Positions 1 to 12,381 of a stretch of DNA of 64,000 nucleotides are shown piece after piece. The number at the start of each line of letters is the position of its first letter. Position 1 is the first letter of the stretch. Position numbers and translations under genes: made by a program. Source of the stretch: Echinometra lucunter (taxonomy: Eukaryota; Echinodermata; Echinoidea; Camarodonta; Echinometridae); assembly GCA_029962745.1 (NCBI GenBank), contig CM057158.1:10049819-10113818 (forward strand), in the 5' to 3' direction. Under the pieces are notes generated by a model that worked only from the letters and a program-made list of their open reading frames with translations, searched no databases and was not told the DNA's origin.

Positions 1-3000
1 AGCTTCAACAGGACAACCTACAAGTCTTCCAATGTTCATGACAAGTGAGTTTTAACCTGACCGGTTTCTTAATATAGGGCCATTGAGTCTCAGCATTGTC
101 GGCTGTTCTAGGAGATACACAGCTATGATAATGGCTGAAAAGTCCAAATTTTGTTCCAACCAACATATTTAGAAGGAAATTGGTGAGGGGAAAAAAAATA
201 TTTGTATCCTTCCCCTCACATCTTGATAGTGTCAGAAGTCAGAAAGAGAAATGGGTGGTCATGTTCATATTACCTTTGATCACTGTGGAATATTATGTGA
301 ATTATACTCTCTCCTAATTTGATGTATTATGTTACCAGGCTGGATCCCAGGGATTTAGATGTGCTGCTTGCAGAGTGCACTTTACTGAATGCAAGGACAG
401 AACTCTATCTCAGATTCATAAGGCGGAGAGTTACGGTGAGTCCCTCTTTCGTTATCTAGGATAACCATGTATCTCACACTTAATTTGTTCTTTGAACATT
501 GTCATGAACGACAGAGAGAGAAAGAGATAAGAAATTTACCTACGATACTGTCGTTGATAGATATCTTACAGAATCATAATGAATCCATGGGTAATATTGG
601 AGATTTTTTGTTGAAACTGTCATATAAATGAATGTCTAATGATAATGGTATTGGTAATAATTCTCTAACATAGTGACAATGATGGTCAACATATCAAAGA
701 CTTCACTACAGCATCATATGCAGACATACATGTATTACAAAGATTATACGAATTTCTTTCAGATGTATTCATGGACAAGCCAGATTTTACGTTGCCTAAG
801 GCAGTATCGATATCGGCATTTATCAGTATTTATTGAGGAATATTAATGGAATTAGATTGTCAAGAGTAGGAAGGTCATAATGCATGGGTCAGTGGTAGAT
901 ACAATACCGGAATCGTAGTAGTTGTATTGTCATGAGCAGCCTGTCTATCAATTGATTCCTAGAGTGATATAGAGGTATGTGATGAAGATGGTCCAATCAA
1001 GGAAGAGCGAATGTCTTGCTTGGAACGCATGCTACGTGATTGCGCCCTCAGTAGACGGATGCAGGAGATTATTGGTAGCTACATTGTCATGGAGGAGTAC
1101 TTCATGAGGGAGACTGTTATGAAGGTAAGTACCAAATTGAAGTGTTTATTTTTTAAAGCTGTGACTGAACTTTGAAAATGAATTTGAAAAAAAAAAGAAA
1201 CAGTCTTAGAGGTTGTGAAAGCAAGATTACATTAAGGAACGAAATACATTTGGATTCCTACGTAAGTACTGATCCTATTATAATGGTATGTGCTATTTTC
1301 CAGGGTGGATTTTTATTTGCCTATCAGCGAATTATGGGGGTAAAATAGACACCTGAAAAAGCCGATTGCTCCCATCCCTTTGAAAAATTCTGGATCAGGC
1401 CCCGTTTTATAACACTTTGTTAGCTTTATGAATACAGTAAAACTCTTATCAAACTTAATGAAAATTAGCAATAAAAAATGGTATCAACTGAAAATTACTA
1501 GTACAGATAACATGTCTTTTAGCTTGTTCATGTATGAAACATTTTCTGGTAAACTGCTGAAAAAAAAACCCAGTTGGGGTTGAGTATACCACGCTTCACA
1601 ATTTTGTATGAGATAATACACAAGTAAGGAATATGCATGCGTTGTGTCACTCATCCCCACGTGCTATTCATTTTGTACCAAAAAAAAAACAACAAGAACA
1701 CTTTTTTTTTTACACCCGCATAACTGCAGCATATCTGAACAAGCTATTATGCTGTTGATGGCCTCTGCATGTATCATTTGCTTCATTGTTGATTTTTTGT
1801 GTGAGTTATGTCTTTTGTTTATACTTCTTCCTTATCACAGGCAGTGAGTATGGACATCATAGAGCCTGGCTTACATACGTCCAGTATGGTGGATGATATC
1901 TTCTTTATTCTCAAGAAGTGCACAAGGTCAGTAGATAATGATGGATGATGATGCATGTTGTCACTTTCTTGGTATGATAACCACTCTTGATATCCGGGCA
2001 TGTTGGCTCAATTGATAGAGCGTCCGCATCATGAACGGGAGGTCGAGGGTTTGATCCCCAGCCGAGTCATACCAAAGACTTACAAAAATGGGACCTTCTG
2101 CCTTCTAGCCAGGTGCTCGGCATATAAGAATGGAGAAGGGTAATGATAACAAATTATGTTATGCGGGGCCCACTGGAAGATTAGCTGAAAGCTAAAGTGG
2201 TTACCCTGGGTGAATAAGAGCTATTATTATTATTATTTATATTATATTGGATGGCTCTGAATGGGATACCAGAGAATATTCCACGAATTGGGGCCAATAT
2301 TGCACGAATCGAAGATGAGTGCAATATTGGCCCTAACGAGTGGAATATTCCTGGTATTCCATGAAATAAAGCCATCCAATATAATTATCATTATCTATAC
2401 CCAACAGGAAAGGGATTTAAAATTCAATGAATGTCATTCCAGCAACTAAAAAGGGCCCCCAACGTACATTTATTTTGATCACACAAGTTTGACTTTCTTC
2501 TTTATGACGTCATCAAAGTGTCGTTTGTGCATTGCGTGTATTGCGTATCCGCGCATTGTAATCCTGATTGCGCATGTTTGTTTTATTGCGCGCACGTGAA
2601 GAGACCATGCAATATCGCATAATATTGCATGGCAAATTTGTACATGAGCATATGGGGAATTTGGCGTTTTATACAATATGCTCTGAAATTGCACAGACAA
2701 ATCATGCAGACATGAAATGTGTGTTTTTAATGCGCTGCTAAAATGCCCTATATAGATAATAATATGTTATGAATGTATACTGTGCTGGTAAATGTAGTCT
2801 AGATATTTGTGATTGGATTAAGGTCATTAAATCCAATACAAAAATTTGCAACAACAAAAAGAACAATAAATAATTGAAAAAAAAACTCACAAAGCCTTGT
2901 GATATCACTGTGTCTGTCATCTTTCTCTCTCTCTCTAAATTTATGTTTCCCTCTCTGTGATCAGTTAATCAATTCTTTGTGTATATTTTGGTTTGTGTGC

Positions 3001-6000
3001 ATCAGGAGAGCAGTATCCAGTGGAAGTGTAGACTGTGCATGTGCAATGTTAAACCATACCAGTACCTTACTCGAGAGTGACTACAGGGATGTCTTGTATG
3101 GAAAGTTGAGGGCGGGCTTCCCTTCGGGGTCATTTGATGTTGGTCAGGCTTACAGTATGTTACAGCAAGGCAGGCTTCCTACATCGGCTTCAGACACAAA
3201 TGCTGCAAAACTAGAATTTCTGGTAAGGAGAATGTTGTCTGATTTTTAAAATTTACATTACATTAAAGAAATTTGAAGACAAAATATCCTAAAGAATGTT
3301 TGTGTAAAGTTTCATTTTAAGTTCGTTCTGTACATTACTTCAAATCACTTGATCTCCTAACCCTTCCATTATTAGATTTTCAGAGCACTTAGACTTAAGC
3401 TAGTCTTTCCTTTATACATGTATTTTTCCTCCAGACCACCTTGAACAATGTAGAAGTGAGCATAGAGTATACGCAGACACTGAAGAAGAGTCTGGTTGAG
3501 GAGTGTGCAAGTCTAGTCAGTCAGAATGGAGGAATGAGTAAAGACAAGCTGGATATGTGCCTTAGTGAGCTCACCACACATACTCACAAGTTCAAAGATG
3601 TTCTAGAGGTGAGTGAGAAGGGTGCTCATCCTACTCTGTTATTATGTAACTGGGATGGTGCTGAATATTTATGTTTCTACTACCAGAGTGAATGAATAAT
3701 TGTGATGTTTTCAGGATTTTATGTCATTGTCTTTTGTCTCATGTTGTTGCATTTACTTGAGAGCAAATTGCTGAATCTTTGGTCAAGTTGATTTGAGAGG
3801 AGGATAAATTGATTGGCTAATGTGATTAAGAATCCCCTGGCAAAATATTTTTACTGGATGATCTCAGAATCCATTTTTTTTGGAAATTTCAACTTAACTA
3901 AATGTCTAAGGACAGAAACCACATTTAAGAGAGCTTATGACTGAATGCTGGAATAAGGGTTAAGTTCCTGTTATATTTGTTCATCATGTGTACAACTGAT
4001 TTTTGTCAGCTTCATTAACTCTTGTGCTGTTTTTCTTCTCGCAGTATGGTCTAAGTCAACTCAATACCAGTGCCATTAAGCCAAGAATCAAACCCATGGT
4101 AGATGTCTTCCTCTCAACGAGTCATAACATCAGCGAGGAGGAGTTCTCGAATTATGAGGCAAACGACCCATTTGTACAAGATTTCATCATGAACCTTGAA
4201 CAGCTACTTAACGAGTTCAAAGTAAGTCGCATGCATGTAACCATGCTGTTATTTTAGCCCCCAAAGTAGCTGCGAAATGTTTTTCTTTCATTTTTAGATA
4301 CTGTCCAGTATGGTAGGTTGAGATTCAGAATATTGATATTTATGTTGTCATCCTTTTTTTTTTTCAGAGGACTGTGAAACCCAGGAAAATGGTTTCAACA
4401 TATGTATGATAGTCACAAAATCATGAAATGCTACCTTAAACTTTTACAGATTCACTTGTAATGTATTATTGCTGACAGAGTTCATTGTCGTGCTTGAGTG
4501 CCTATATATCTTGCCGTATGCCACCGAAATTGTCAAGGTCTTGATGACTGAGCAATTCTTAATCAAGTTTTAAGTTTTCCTTCCCTATTAATTGTCAACA
4601 GGATCTTCTAACATCTAGTAATTATGATGCCTTGGTCAGCCTTCTGACAAGTGAAGTCACAGTGCAATTAGAGAAAGCTGTCCTCAAGTCTGTCTTTAAT
4701 AGGGTAAGTACTATAGCCACTCTTTGAGAAACTGTTTTCACAAAGCCTTCAACTTAAAGATAGTAGCCCACATTTGCAAATGGCACCCAATCTGCACAAA
4801 AGTTTAACTTTAGATTGCTTTAAGCCACAGAAAAACACTCATAAAGTTTTAGATCCCAGTACATTTTGTTTAGGATTGAGAAGGAATATTCAACACAAAT
4901 TTTCTTTTATTTTCTTTGTTTTGTAAAGGCGTCTTCCTGACGTAAAACCATTCATTTTTCACTTATTCTTTGGAATATTGTTGTAAATTTGATAACATGA
5001 TAGTTTTACATAAATATCTGTCATTTAAAATTGAAATTGGCTTATTTCTCTTCAAATTCTGAAACAATGTTGTGCAAATGTGGGCTACTACCTTTAGCCC
5101 TAGTCTCCTTTGTGCCATCTGTGATTTGCCAAGCAGCAATTTTGCAAAAGATTTTAACTGTTCTTCAGCAGAATTTGACACAGATTCTGTGTCTAGTTAT
5201 GGCTTTGGATTATTAAGAAAAAAATGATATCTTTAAAGTACATGACCTGATGATCAATGTGATTCATTGCCAGCATATATTAGAATTCAGATCTGTTAAC
5301 TGAGAGAAGTTATTTTGCCAAAATATGATCTTGAGACTTGCATCTGCTTAGAAGAGCTAGGACAGGAATAAATTTTAGTATTTGTATCTAATGCCAGAAA
5401 GCAGTGGTTAATATCATATTGATTCTTTCTTTAGAATATCTGCTCTAGAATTTATGTGCGTTGCAGAGAACCTGCACTGTTCAACTTTTCCTCAGCATTG
5501 AGACTCATTTTCATGCTTTGCTTCTTTACCTTCTTCAGCTTGGTGGTCTACAGTTTGACAAGGAATTAAGATCACTTGTAGGCTACCTGACCTCTGTCAC
5601 TCAATGGACAATACGAGATAAGTTTGCTAGGCTTACACAGATGGCTACCATCTTGAATCTAGATAGGGTAAGAAATACATGATAATTAGAATTCCTTCTT
5701 TCTTCCATTATGACCTATTACACAGTCAGAATATCCTGTCCGAAATAGATGAATTTCAGGTAGTAGTGATGAATTAGGATTTATATGTAAGTAGACTATT
5801 ATTTGACAGTCATTTTAGTTCTTTGTCCTAAAATGTGACATATCGATATTTAAACAGATAGATTATTATAAAGTCTATTTCAGTAGGTAGAAAGAACCCC
5901 TACTGGTCAAAATTGACCAGTAGGGGATATGGCACATGAAGATATGGCACATGAAGTTTGTCTTCCAAAATTTTTGAAGTAAAAATAAAGAAAACAATTA

Positions 6001-7264
6001 TTATATATTTTGTTTTGAAACTAAATCATTTGAAAGAATTTCGCTTTCATGTGCATGTGGATAAAGAAAAGAAATTGCTATGTTCTCAATGCGTGTACAC
6101 CGAAAATATGAAATTTGTTCTCATTTCATATTTTTTCTGAAATCTTGGTGTTATGTAATTTTTTTTCTCAGGTTACCGAGATTCTTGATTACTGGGGATC
6201 AAACTCAGGACCTTTGACCTGGAGGTTGACCCCAGCAGAGGTCAGACAAGTGCTTTCACTAAGGTTAGCTTATGTTTATGTGCCCCTCTCATCTGCAGAT
6301 TTACATATATTTCAATTATTTTTTAACTTGTGTTTTTAAACTTGAAATGTATGATATGATTTTTGTTATTGATTCTCTTTACATGCGCCAAAAGTGTATT
6401 CCATTGAGCACATAGTTTATGTTGAAAATGAAAAACAGGTGTGATCACAGTCACAGTTACATAAAACTTACCATTAATGGTAACTCTGCCATCAGTGGTA
6501 ACTATCATGGTAACACTGCTCAACAGCCAATCAAATTCAAGGTTTCCTTAGAAGTTTCCATTGATGAAAAAGTTACCATCAATGGTAAGTTTTATGCAAC
6601 GGGGCCCTGGACTGCAGAAAATGTGCATTTGGAAAAATATTTGGGTCTGCAGCAATAGCAGTAATGAGTGAAAAGTGTTTGTTGAAATGTTGACTTCAAA
6701 TTGGTGAAAACACCACTGAATGTGTCATAAAGTACATTCATTGTGGAAAATACATGTGAATAGTCTAATATATTGAATGTTTGAAAAACATACTCTGATA
6801 CTATTTAAGTTTATCTTCATCTACACTTACATTAGGTGTACAGGATGATAAGGGAATGTAAATCCAATTTGAAATGGAGGTCATATTCTTATCCTTTTTA
6901 TTGTTGAGCCACAGAGGTGGAGTGAGACTAAAGGATCCTTAGTGCTGTTCATCCATCCATCTGTAACACTTATGAAAAGTCAAATGAGGTCAAATGTTGA
7001 AATTTATCTGCAAGTTTCTACTGGGGTTGGTACCTTTCGAACCATAAGTCCATTTGTAACCAAACATTACTGTAGGGTCAAAGGTCTTCTAAGTAGGTCA
7101 TAGGTCAAGTGAGGTCAAATATTACAATTTACCTGCAAGAGTGATTGCACATGAACGGGGCGAGACACATTATTGCTATTGCCTTGTCATTTTTGTATTT
7201 CTATCATATTTTGATCCCCAGGTTAGACTTCCGATCAGAAGACATCAAGAGGTTAAAACTGTGA
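1..7264 (+). CDS. COG4: Conserved oligomeric Golgi complex subunit 4, C-terminal part (gene enters from left edge)
   Basis: COG4 is a subunit of the conserved oligomeric Golgi complex, which tethers retrograde vesicles at the Golgi and so supports glycosylation. Eleven exons can be joined in phase: 1-44, 339-435, 963-1124, 1841-1926, 3006-3222, 3435-3608, 4045-4221, 4602-4703, 5539-5667, 6172-6263 and 7222-7264 (TGA at 7262-7264). They encode about 440 residues, against about 785 for the whole human protein. Blocks that identify it include [97 protein letters not shown] and the end [12 protein letters not shown], nearly identical to the human C terminus. Every intron has GT-AG borders. The region between GDSM-like and KAV segments is acidic, as in vertebrates. 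The start and N-terminal coiled-coil half are outside the window. The gene converges on ANO10. Confidence 0.96.
1995..2240 (+). repeat. tRNA-derived SINE with ATT-repeat tail
   Basis: The 5' 75 bases look like a degenerate tRNA: D-arm/A-box TGGCTCAATTGATAGAGCG, a loop with CAT in the anticodon position, and a B-box AGGTCGAGGGTTTGATCC. The acceptor ends pair imperfectly (GGCATG with CATACC), so it is not a working tRNA gene. A non-tRNA body follows, ending in a TTA/ATT repeat, as in many echinoderm SINEs. It lies in a COG4 intron. Confidence 0.75.
2241..2386. mobile_element. Hairpin MITE next to the SINE tail
   Basis: The ends ATTATATTGGATGGCT and AGCCATCCAATATAAT are perfect inverted repeats, and the interior is also nearly self-complementary (GGGGCCAATATTGCA facing TGCAATATTGGCCCT). 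The whole 146 bp can fold into one long hairpin. It abuts the ATT tail of the SINE, so it was probably inserted into or beside it. Confidence 0.75.
5897..5926. repeat. Perfect palindrome followed by a 15-bp tandem duplication
   Basis: Two 14-bp arms, CCCCTACTGGTCAA and its reverse complement, flank a 2-bp centre. Immediately after it the word GATATGGCACATGAA occurs twice in tandem (5926-5955). It lies in a COG4 intron. It may be a remnant of a small foldback element; no gene function is suggested. Confidence 0.7.
6456..6600. mobile_element. MITE with TTACCAT-type inverted ends
   Basis: The left end GTTACATAAAACTTACCATT is the inverted counterpart of the right end, which reads AATGGTAAGTTTTATGCAAC. 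The interior has further TGGTAAC/GTTACCA words. It is 145 bp long and non-coding, in the last COG4 intron but one. Confidence 0.7.
6903..7190 (-). mobile_element. Short relative of the 157-bp-repeat element
   Basis: Read on the - strand this matches the ends of the element at 48503-50163: GGCGAGAC, the words CTATTG and AGACTAA-GGATCC, and a decayed hairpin end. Between the ends there is only about one or two units, containing AGGTCAAAGGTC and AGGTCA words. It lies in the last COG4 intron, about 30 bp upstream of the final exon's acceptor. Confidence 0.7.
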
Positions 7265-8094
7265 TGAGTGAGATGTCATTGAACAGGGGGAAGGAAGTGA
7301 TTGTCTGCTAGAAACAAAGACTTTTCATCGTCATCATAGAAGACTGCTGGCTGTTTTGTGTTATAAATATCTTGGATGGAAAGAAGGCTTTGCCATTGTT
7401 AATGATTGTGATGCTGAAACAGTAGTCAGAGATTTGCTTTTCTCATCAGTTGCACATGATCAGATTTAATTCCAACAGTCATGGATCAAATAACATTTAG
7501 GGAGCCACGCTCCAACAATTACCACTCTTGCTTACATCCCAAGTCTGTGATGACAATCATTAACACTGCAATTGCCATTGATTGTGCCTTGGAAATAATA
7601 CCAACCATCTCTGTGTACTGTAAAGGCTACTCAGTTTGTTTCATCTTCGATTTCTGAACGTTTTTGTCACAGGAAGACATAAACATGTATTCTTATGAAA
7701 TACACGTATGAACTTCCTTCAGAAGGGATTATTAGTAATTTGCATGGCATACCAGAAAAAATTCTGAAATTAAGTCTCAGGCAACTGAGTATTACACATA
7801 TGTAGTAATGACCCATTAAGGGCATGCCTTTGGAATATTTATTGCATGTATAATATTTCTTCTTGTATTTGTCAGCATTATTATTTGTTCCAAATCATAT
7901 GTGGTAGCATGTGGTTATAGACAAGTATGATGTATTATTCATAGTCTGGGCAATAGACCTACACATAGATACAACTTAATGCTTCCTATTCATATAGAAA
8001 ACAAAACTAGTACTAAAGTCCTAATTTTTTCTTCTTTACTCGTTTGGCTACTGAATTCTTGCATGTATATTCCCATTGACTTAGTACAGGGACC

Positions 8095-8223
8095 ACCTGG
8101 GGAGTGTTTCACGAAGAGTCTTGTCGGTGATTTTCACTGACTAATTTGCGAGGATTTTCAGTAGCTTATAACAGTTGTCAGTTAAAATCACTAAGAAATC
8201 TCTTCCATGAAATGCTCCCCAGG
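8095..8223. mobile_element. Small MITE with CCTGGGGAG inverted ends
   Basis: CCTGGGGAGTGTTTCACGAA at the left faces TTCCATGAAATGCTCCCCAGG-like sequence at the right. The interior is short and non-coding. It resembles the GGGCCCGTTTCA-type MITEs elsewhere in the window. Confidence 0.6.
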
Positions 8224-8417
8224 TTCATTTAGCCAATGGGTTAAGATGCTGTTAAATGAGGCTTTGAGTTTAGAAACGCATTGGACTTGAATTCTTTAGA
8301 TGGTAATATTAAGCTATTGAACACCTAGAAATAGCTTGGGCTGGGGTCTATGGCAAGTCAGTCAGTCGTCCAAAGTTTTGAATCCGGTTTTGTCCCCGTG
8401 AACGGGGATGGCCAGAT

Positions 8418-8672
8418 TTACCTCACCCTTGCGGCAATCGCCCTTACCCCCTCCCTCCACTTTGCACGATTCAGTGCATCCTCCATCCTCAACCCAGCCC
8501 TCCTACTCTCCTCCTCCACTTGCATATTCCATATCTTTTTTGGCCTTCCCCTCTTTAGACCGCTCACCTCGAATTCAAGGGCCTTTCTTAATACGTGCCC
8601 ATCATCCCTCCTCAGCACATACCCATACCAACGTACCCCGTTCGCCTTCGCCAACCGGTCCACCACTTGCAA
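8418..8672 (-). pseudogene. LINE reverse-transcriptase C-terminal fragment
   Basis: An 84-codon open stretch on the - strand encodes RWYGYVLRRDDGHVLRKALE, then KRGRPKKIW and EDALNRAKWREGVRAIA. This pattern is the C-terminal tail of endonuclease/reverse-transcriptase proteins of non-LTR elements, after the RT domain. The rest of the element is absent, so this is a 5'-truncated, inactive copy lying in the COG4-ANO10 intergenic region. Confidence 0.75.
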
Positions 8673-9243
8673 ATGCAGGTTGTACTGAAATCAACTCATG
8701 CTCATTGGGTTAATGTTGTATTGAGCACAATTTGCCCTTGAAGTGGGTACCATTGTATGTTTTGCATATTTTGTGAAATAAGGCACCATTCAATCAGTAT
8801 AATTGTAATTGACAGCTTATTGTGTAGTGCAAACAAGAAGTGGTTTATTTTACTATAAATGCCTCCCGTTTCTGTACTTGTGTATCAACTACTTGATTTC
8901 TGACATTTTGATTTATAAATGATTCATATCCCCTCCAATAAGGTAGATCCAAACATGACATTCCTCTGCATAAACTATTTGCTTCTACATCCTTTCCAAG
9001 CAGCAGTTATTCAATTTTGCTGCAAAATTCAATGACAATGACATCAGGCATTATGAACAGAAGTGAAATTATTTTTGTTTATTAAAATGTATATGTGGTA
9101 TTCTTTATGTACATATTTAATTACATAGAAGTTATGAATAGTAAAAATGTTCCTGAAAGCAACTTGTAGCTGTTTTTTTGTTATTGTGTGGGGGTAGGCA
9201 TTGTGAAATGATAAATGATTGCATATCAACTTCATGTGAGAGG

Positions 9244-9276
<33 letters not shown>

Positions 9277-11129
9277 TGCACAAAAGATCCTGCTACACAA
9301 GTATCCGTTCAACTTGTTTCCATTTATTCCATTATCTTTGCAATGGAAATAAAATTGTGTGTTAGGACAATAATTCTCATACCCAAATAAATATATATTT
9401 CATATTCTTCTACAAAATTTTGGCCTGTATTCTTTTACACTGAAAAATGAGACCCATCTTCAAGTTGATTTATGAAATTTGATTTGGTCCTTGCTTTCAC
9501 CTAGCATAGTGTTCACTTTCACTACAGCAAAAGTACGATTTTAATAATCTGCAATATATAACTCTGTATTCTTACCCAAACAAATGCTGCAATAAACAAT
9601 AAACTTCAAATTTATATTTCAAAGATAAAACTATCTACTTACAGGAAGAGATAAAAAGTAATATCAGAGAAAACTATGTTCTAAAAAGAGTCTGCAAGTA
9701 CAAATAAAGATATAAGGCACTAACTGCTAGAAACATACATGTACTCACATCATAGTTGTAAGAAAAAGGTGTAATAGGTTAAAACATATCAAAGTGTTCA
9801 GATCTTTGTAAATACCATAGAAAAGAATAAAGAAAAGTGAATGTATGCAATCAGAAAGATGGAAGTACATAAACTATACATGTGAATAGAAATGTTCTGG
9901 AAAAGTACACTCAAATTTGATTTAGATTAATGTCCTTTCTTTGATTTATGTTTCTCTACAAAACTTGGTCTTGGTAGCAATGTGGCATTCAGTACAAGAT
10001 ACATCTGTATGGTTGTACATAAATAAAAAGGAATTCAATGAACTGGGCAAAAACGAGACACGAATTACAGTTGACAAAGGATGAACTGACTACATATGCA
10101 TACTCATACTTAACCATTAAGAAAATGAATCTACAGTTGCATTTAATACTAGTATTTATATTCTAATCTTTAATACTATAAAGATTTGGTTCCTCCTGTT
10201 CTGGTGAGCAAATTAATATATCGATAAATTCAGAGAAATCATTTGTTTATAATGGACTTTGACACTTTCTATATTGTTGACTGAGACTGAATTCAATAAT
10301 CTCCTGACATGCAGCCTTTTATCGCTTAGAAAACCTATTCATTCATCAGGATGAAAGCTGTAATAGTTTTAACTTGATTTTTAACTTCTAAAACCCAGTC
10401 CCATGTAGAATTTAATCCCTGACAGTGATATAGCATAATGGTCTGTATAATAAAGCAGGATCGCATGGAGAATCAAACTGATAACAAAAACAACAACAAA
10501 TATAGTAATGAAATATACATTTTGTGAGAATGATTTTTCCCCGGTATGATTTACATTTATCTAAACATATATAACTTTGTCAGAGTGCAAAGAGAACTAT
10601 ATGTATAAAGAATAGAATTAAGTCTTGTATTGCCATGATGATAAACATTAAAGAAAGACCAAGAGTTTTTTAACATTGATATTTGGCATATTGAAATGAA
10701 ATGCTAAAATACTAAATGATCACACATATAACTACACGTTGTACTGCTTTCTTTGAATATTTGACAATACACTTTCAAAAATACACTTCCAAAAATCAGG
10801 TCTCAAGCATAATGATACAAAAAATATACTTTATAAACTTTTTTTTTTTTCATTAGTGCGTAAGAATCAATTTTTTCAATGAAAGCCTGGTGTCTTATCT
10901 CACATTATCTTTTAAAGTCATCTGTATCACTGATAGCCCTCAATGGTGAACAAATAATAGCTCATGATTTGTTATATAATGCAGAACATATAAAAAGAAA
11001 GAAGAGTGAGGAAACCTAGTCTTCAATAAAATAACTATGATTTGATAAAAATAGATTCCATTGTAATTGCGCATGTTTGAAAATAAAAGGCACGAAATCA
11101 CTGGTAGCATGAAATTATAAGTTTTAATA

Positions 11130-11319
11130 CAGTCAAACCTGCTTTAGCAACCACCTGTATAGAAAGACCACCTGTCTATAAAGACCACAAATTTTATTTC
11201 CCTTGAATCGATTTTCCCATTGAAACGTGTATTAAAGGAACCTGTCCATAAAGACCACCTGATCATAAAGACTGCTTTTCTTGTCTCCCTTGGGTGGTCT
11301 TTATATACAGGTTTCGCTG
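11130..11319. mobile_element. Pogo/Tigger-like MITE with TA flanks, copy 1
   Basis: The element begins CAGTCAAACCTG and ends CAGGTTTCGCTG, with TA on both sides. The interior carries repeated AAGACCACCTGT words. The ends and TA duplication fit the Tc1/mariner-pogo group. A sister copy is at 27447-27637. Confidence 0.65.
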
Positions 11320-11753
11320 TACCAGCTTTTCCTGGAGGAAACTATGAAAATGAGAACATTTTTACAATTATTTCCAGAATACATTATTGTGCTAAGTATG
11401 CATAGAAACAAACAAGGCAGGAAAACCTGAATTCATTCCTTGGCAAGATATGAGACAAATTCTTTAAATGAAAGCACAGATGGAACACAATAAGTCATCG
11501 CCCTAGTAAACTCATTCTGAATGAAAATGAGAAAAATTTTGAGATTATGAAACAAAACAATGCTGTAGTATTCCAGTGATGATGTAAATCATACCCAAAT
11601 AATGCTTGATGATACTTAGAATAAATAGAATATATTCTTGACTTCAGGCTACACAATTGATTGTGACAGAAATATTACACACTGCTAATCCACAGTAAGC
11701 CTCTTGTCTAGCATGTATCTACATAAATGTGTATAAGTTTAGTGATTTGTATA

Positions 11754-12044
11754 GCACTTTCTTAAAACTGCTCACATTTTGTAATGTAATAGAGAAAAGT
11801 CAACAGAAAGAGCAAAAGATCACGTAATTAGTGGTGACGCTTACAAGAAAATACACTTCGAAAATGATGAGCTGGAAAATAACTGCTCAACAAACTGCTC
11901 ACAAGATTGTACGCAGTTTTTGAAAACTGCTTCATACACTTTGTAATATTATAGAGAAAAGACCAAACTGGGAAAGTGAAAGATCTGGTATAAGAGTTGA
12001 TACTTCTGTGAGAAAACACTTTGAAAATCATGAGCTGAAACATT
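11754..12044. repeat. Diverged tandem duplication downstream of ANO10
   Basis: Two units of about 125 bp, starting near 11754 and 11921, share AAAACTGCT, TTTTGTAAT-TATAGAGAAAAG, GAAAGATC and GAAAA-CACTT-GAAAAT-ATGAGCTG. They have diverged. Nothing coding was seen. Confidence 0.6.
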
Positions 12045-12381
12045 AACATTTAGAAGTTGTTTGTATGAGAGATCAAGAGAGTAGAGTTGAGTTTCATGAA
12101 CACATGGCTTCCTTGGTCATTCATTTCCATTCACATGAACATCTCAATTTGAAGTTAACCAGAAAATTAACTTACTACATATGATAATTGTACTCCAACA
12201 TAAAATGAACTAAATTACTATTAATTAATGAATATATATCTGTGAAATTTACACTATAAGATCATAATATTCTGTATGCTTAAACATGTTAAACATTGCT
12301 CATTACTGTGTTAGTATCTCTGTTAGTTGTGAAAACAAATGAAGTAAATGCTGAGAGATTTTCTTCAACCAATCAGGAAGC

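Larger units (their letters stand above)
7265..12381. other. COG4-ANO10 convergent intergenic region with 3' UTRs
   Basis: This stretch lies between the COG4 stop codon on the + strand and the ANO10 stop codon on the - strand, so it must hold both 3' UTRs. Possible + strand AATAAA signals occur at 9348-9353, 9384-9389 and 9590-9603; which one is used cannot be told. No further coding exon was recognised. It contains a small inverted-repeat element at 8095-8223, a LINE fragment at 8418-8672, a GA microsatellite near 9240, a pogo-like element at 11130-11319 and a diverged tandem duplication at 11754-12044. Confidence 0.7.

Noticed and set aside
1995..2075. Possible functional tRNA gene
   Set aside because: A- and B-boxes are present but the acceptor stem is mismatched and it continues into a SINE body with an ATT tail.
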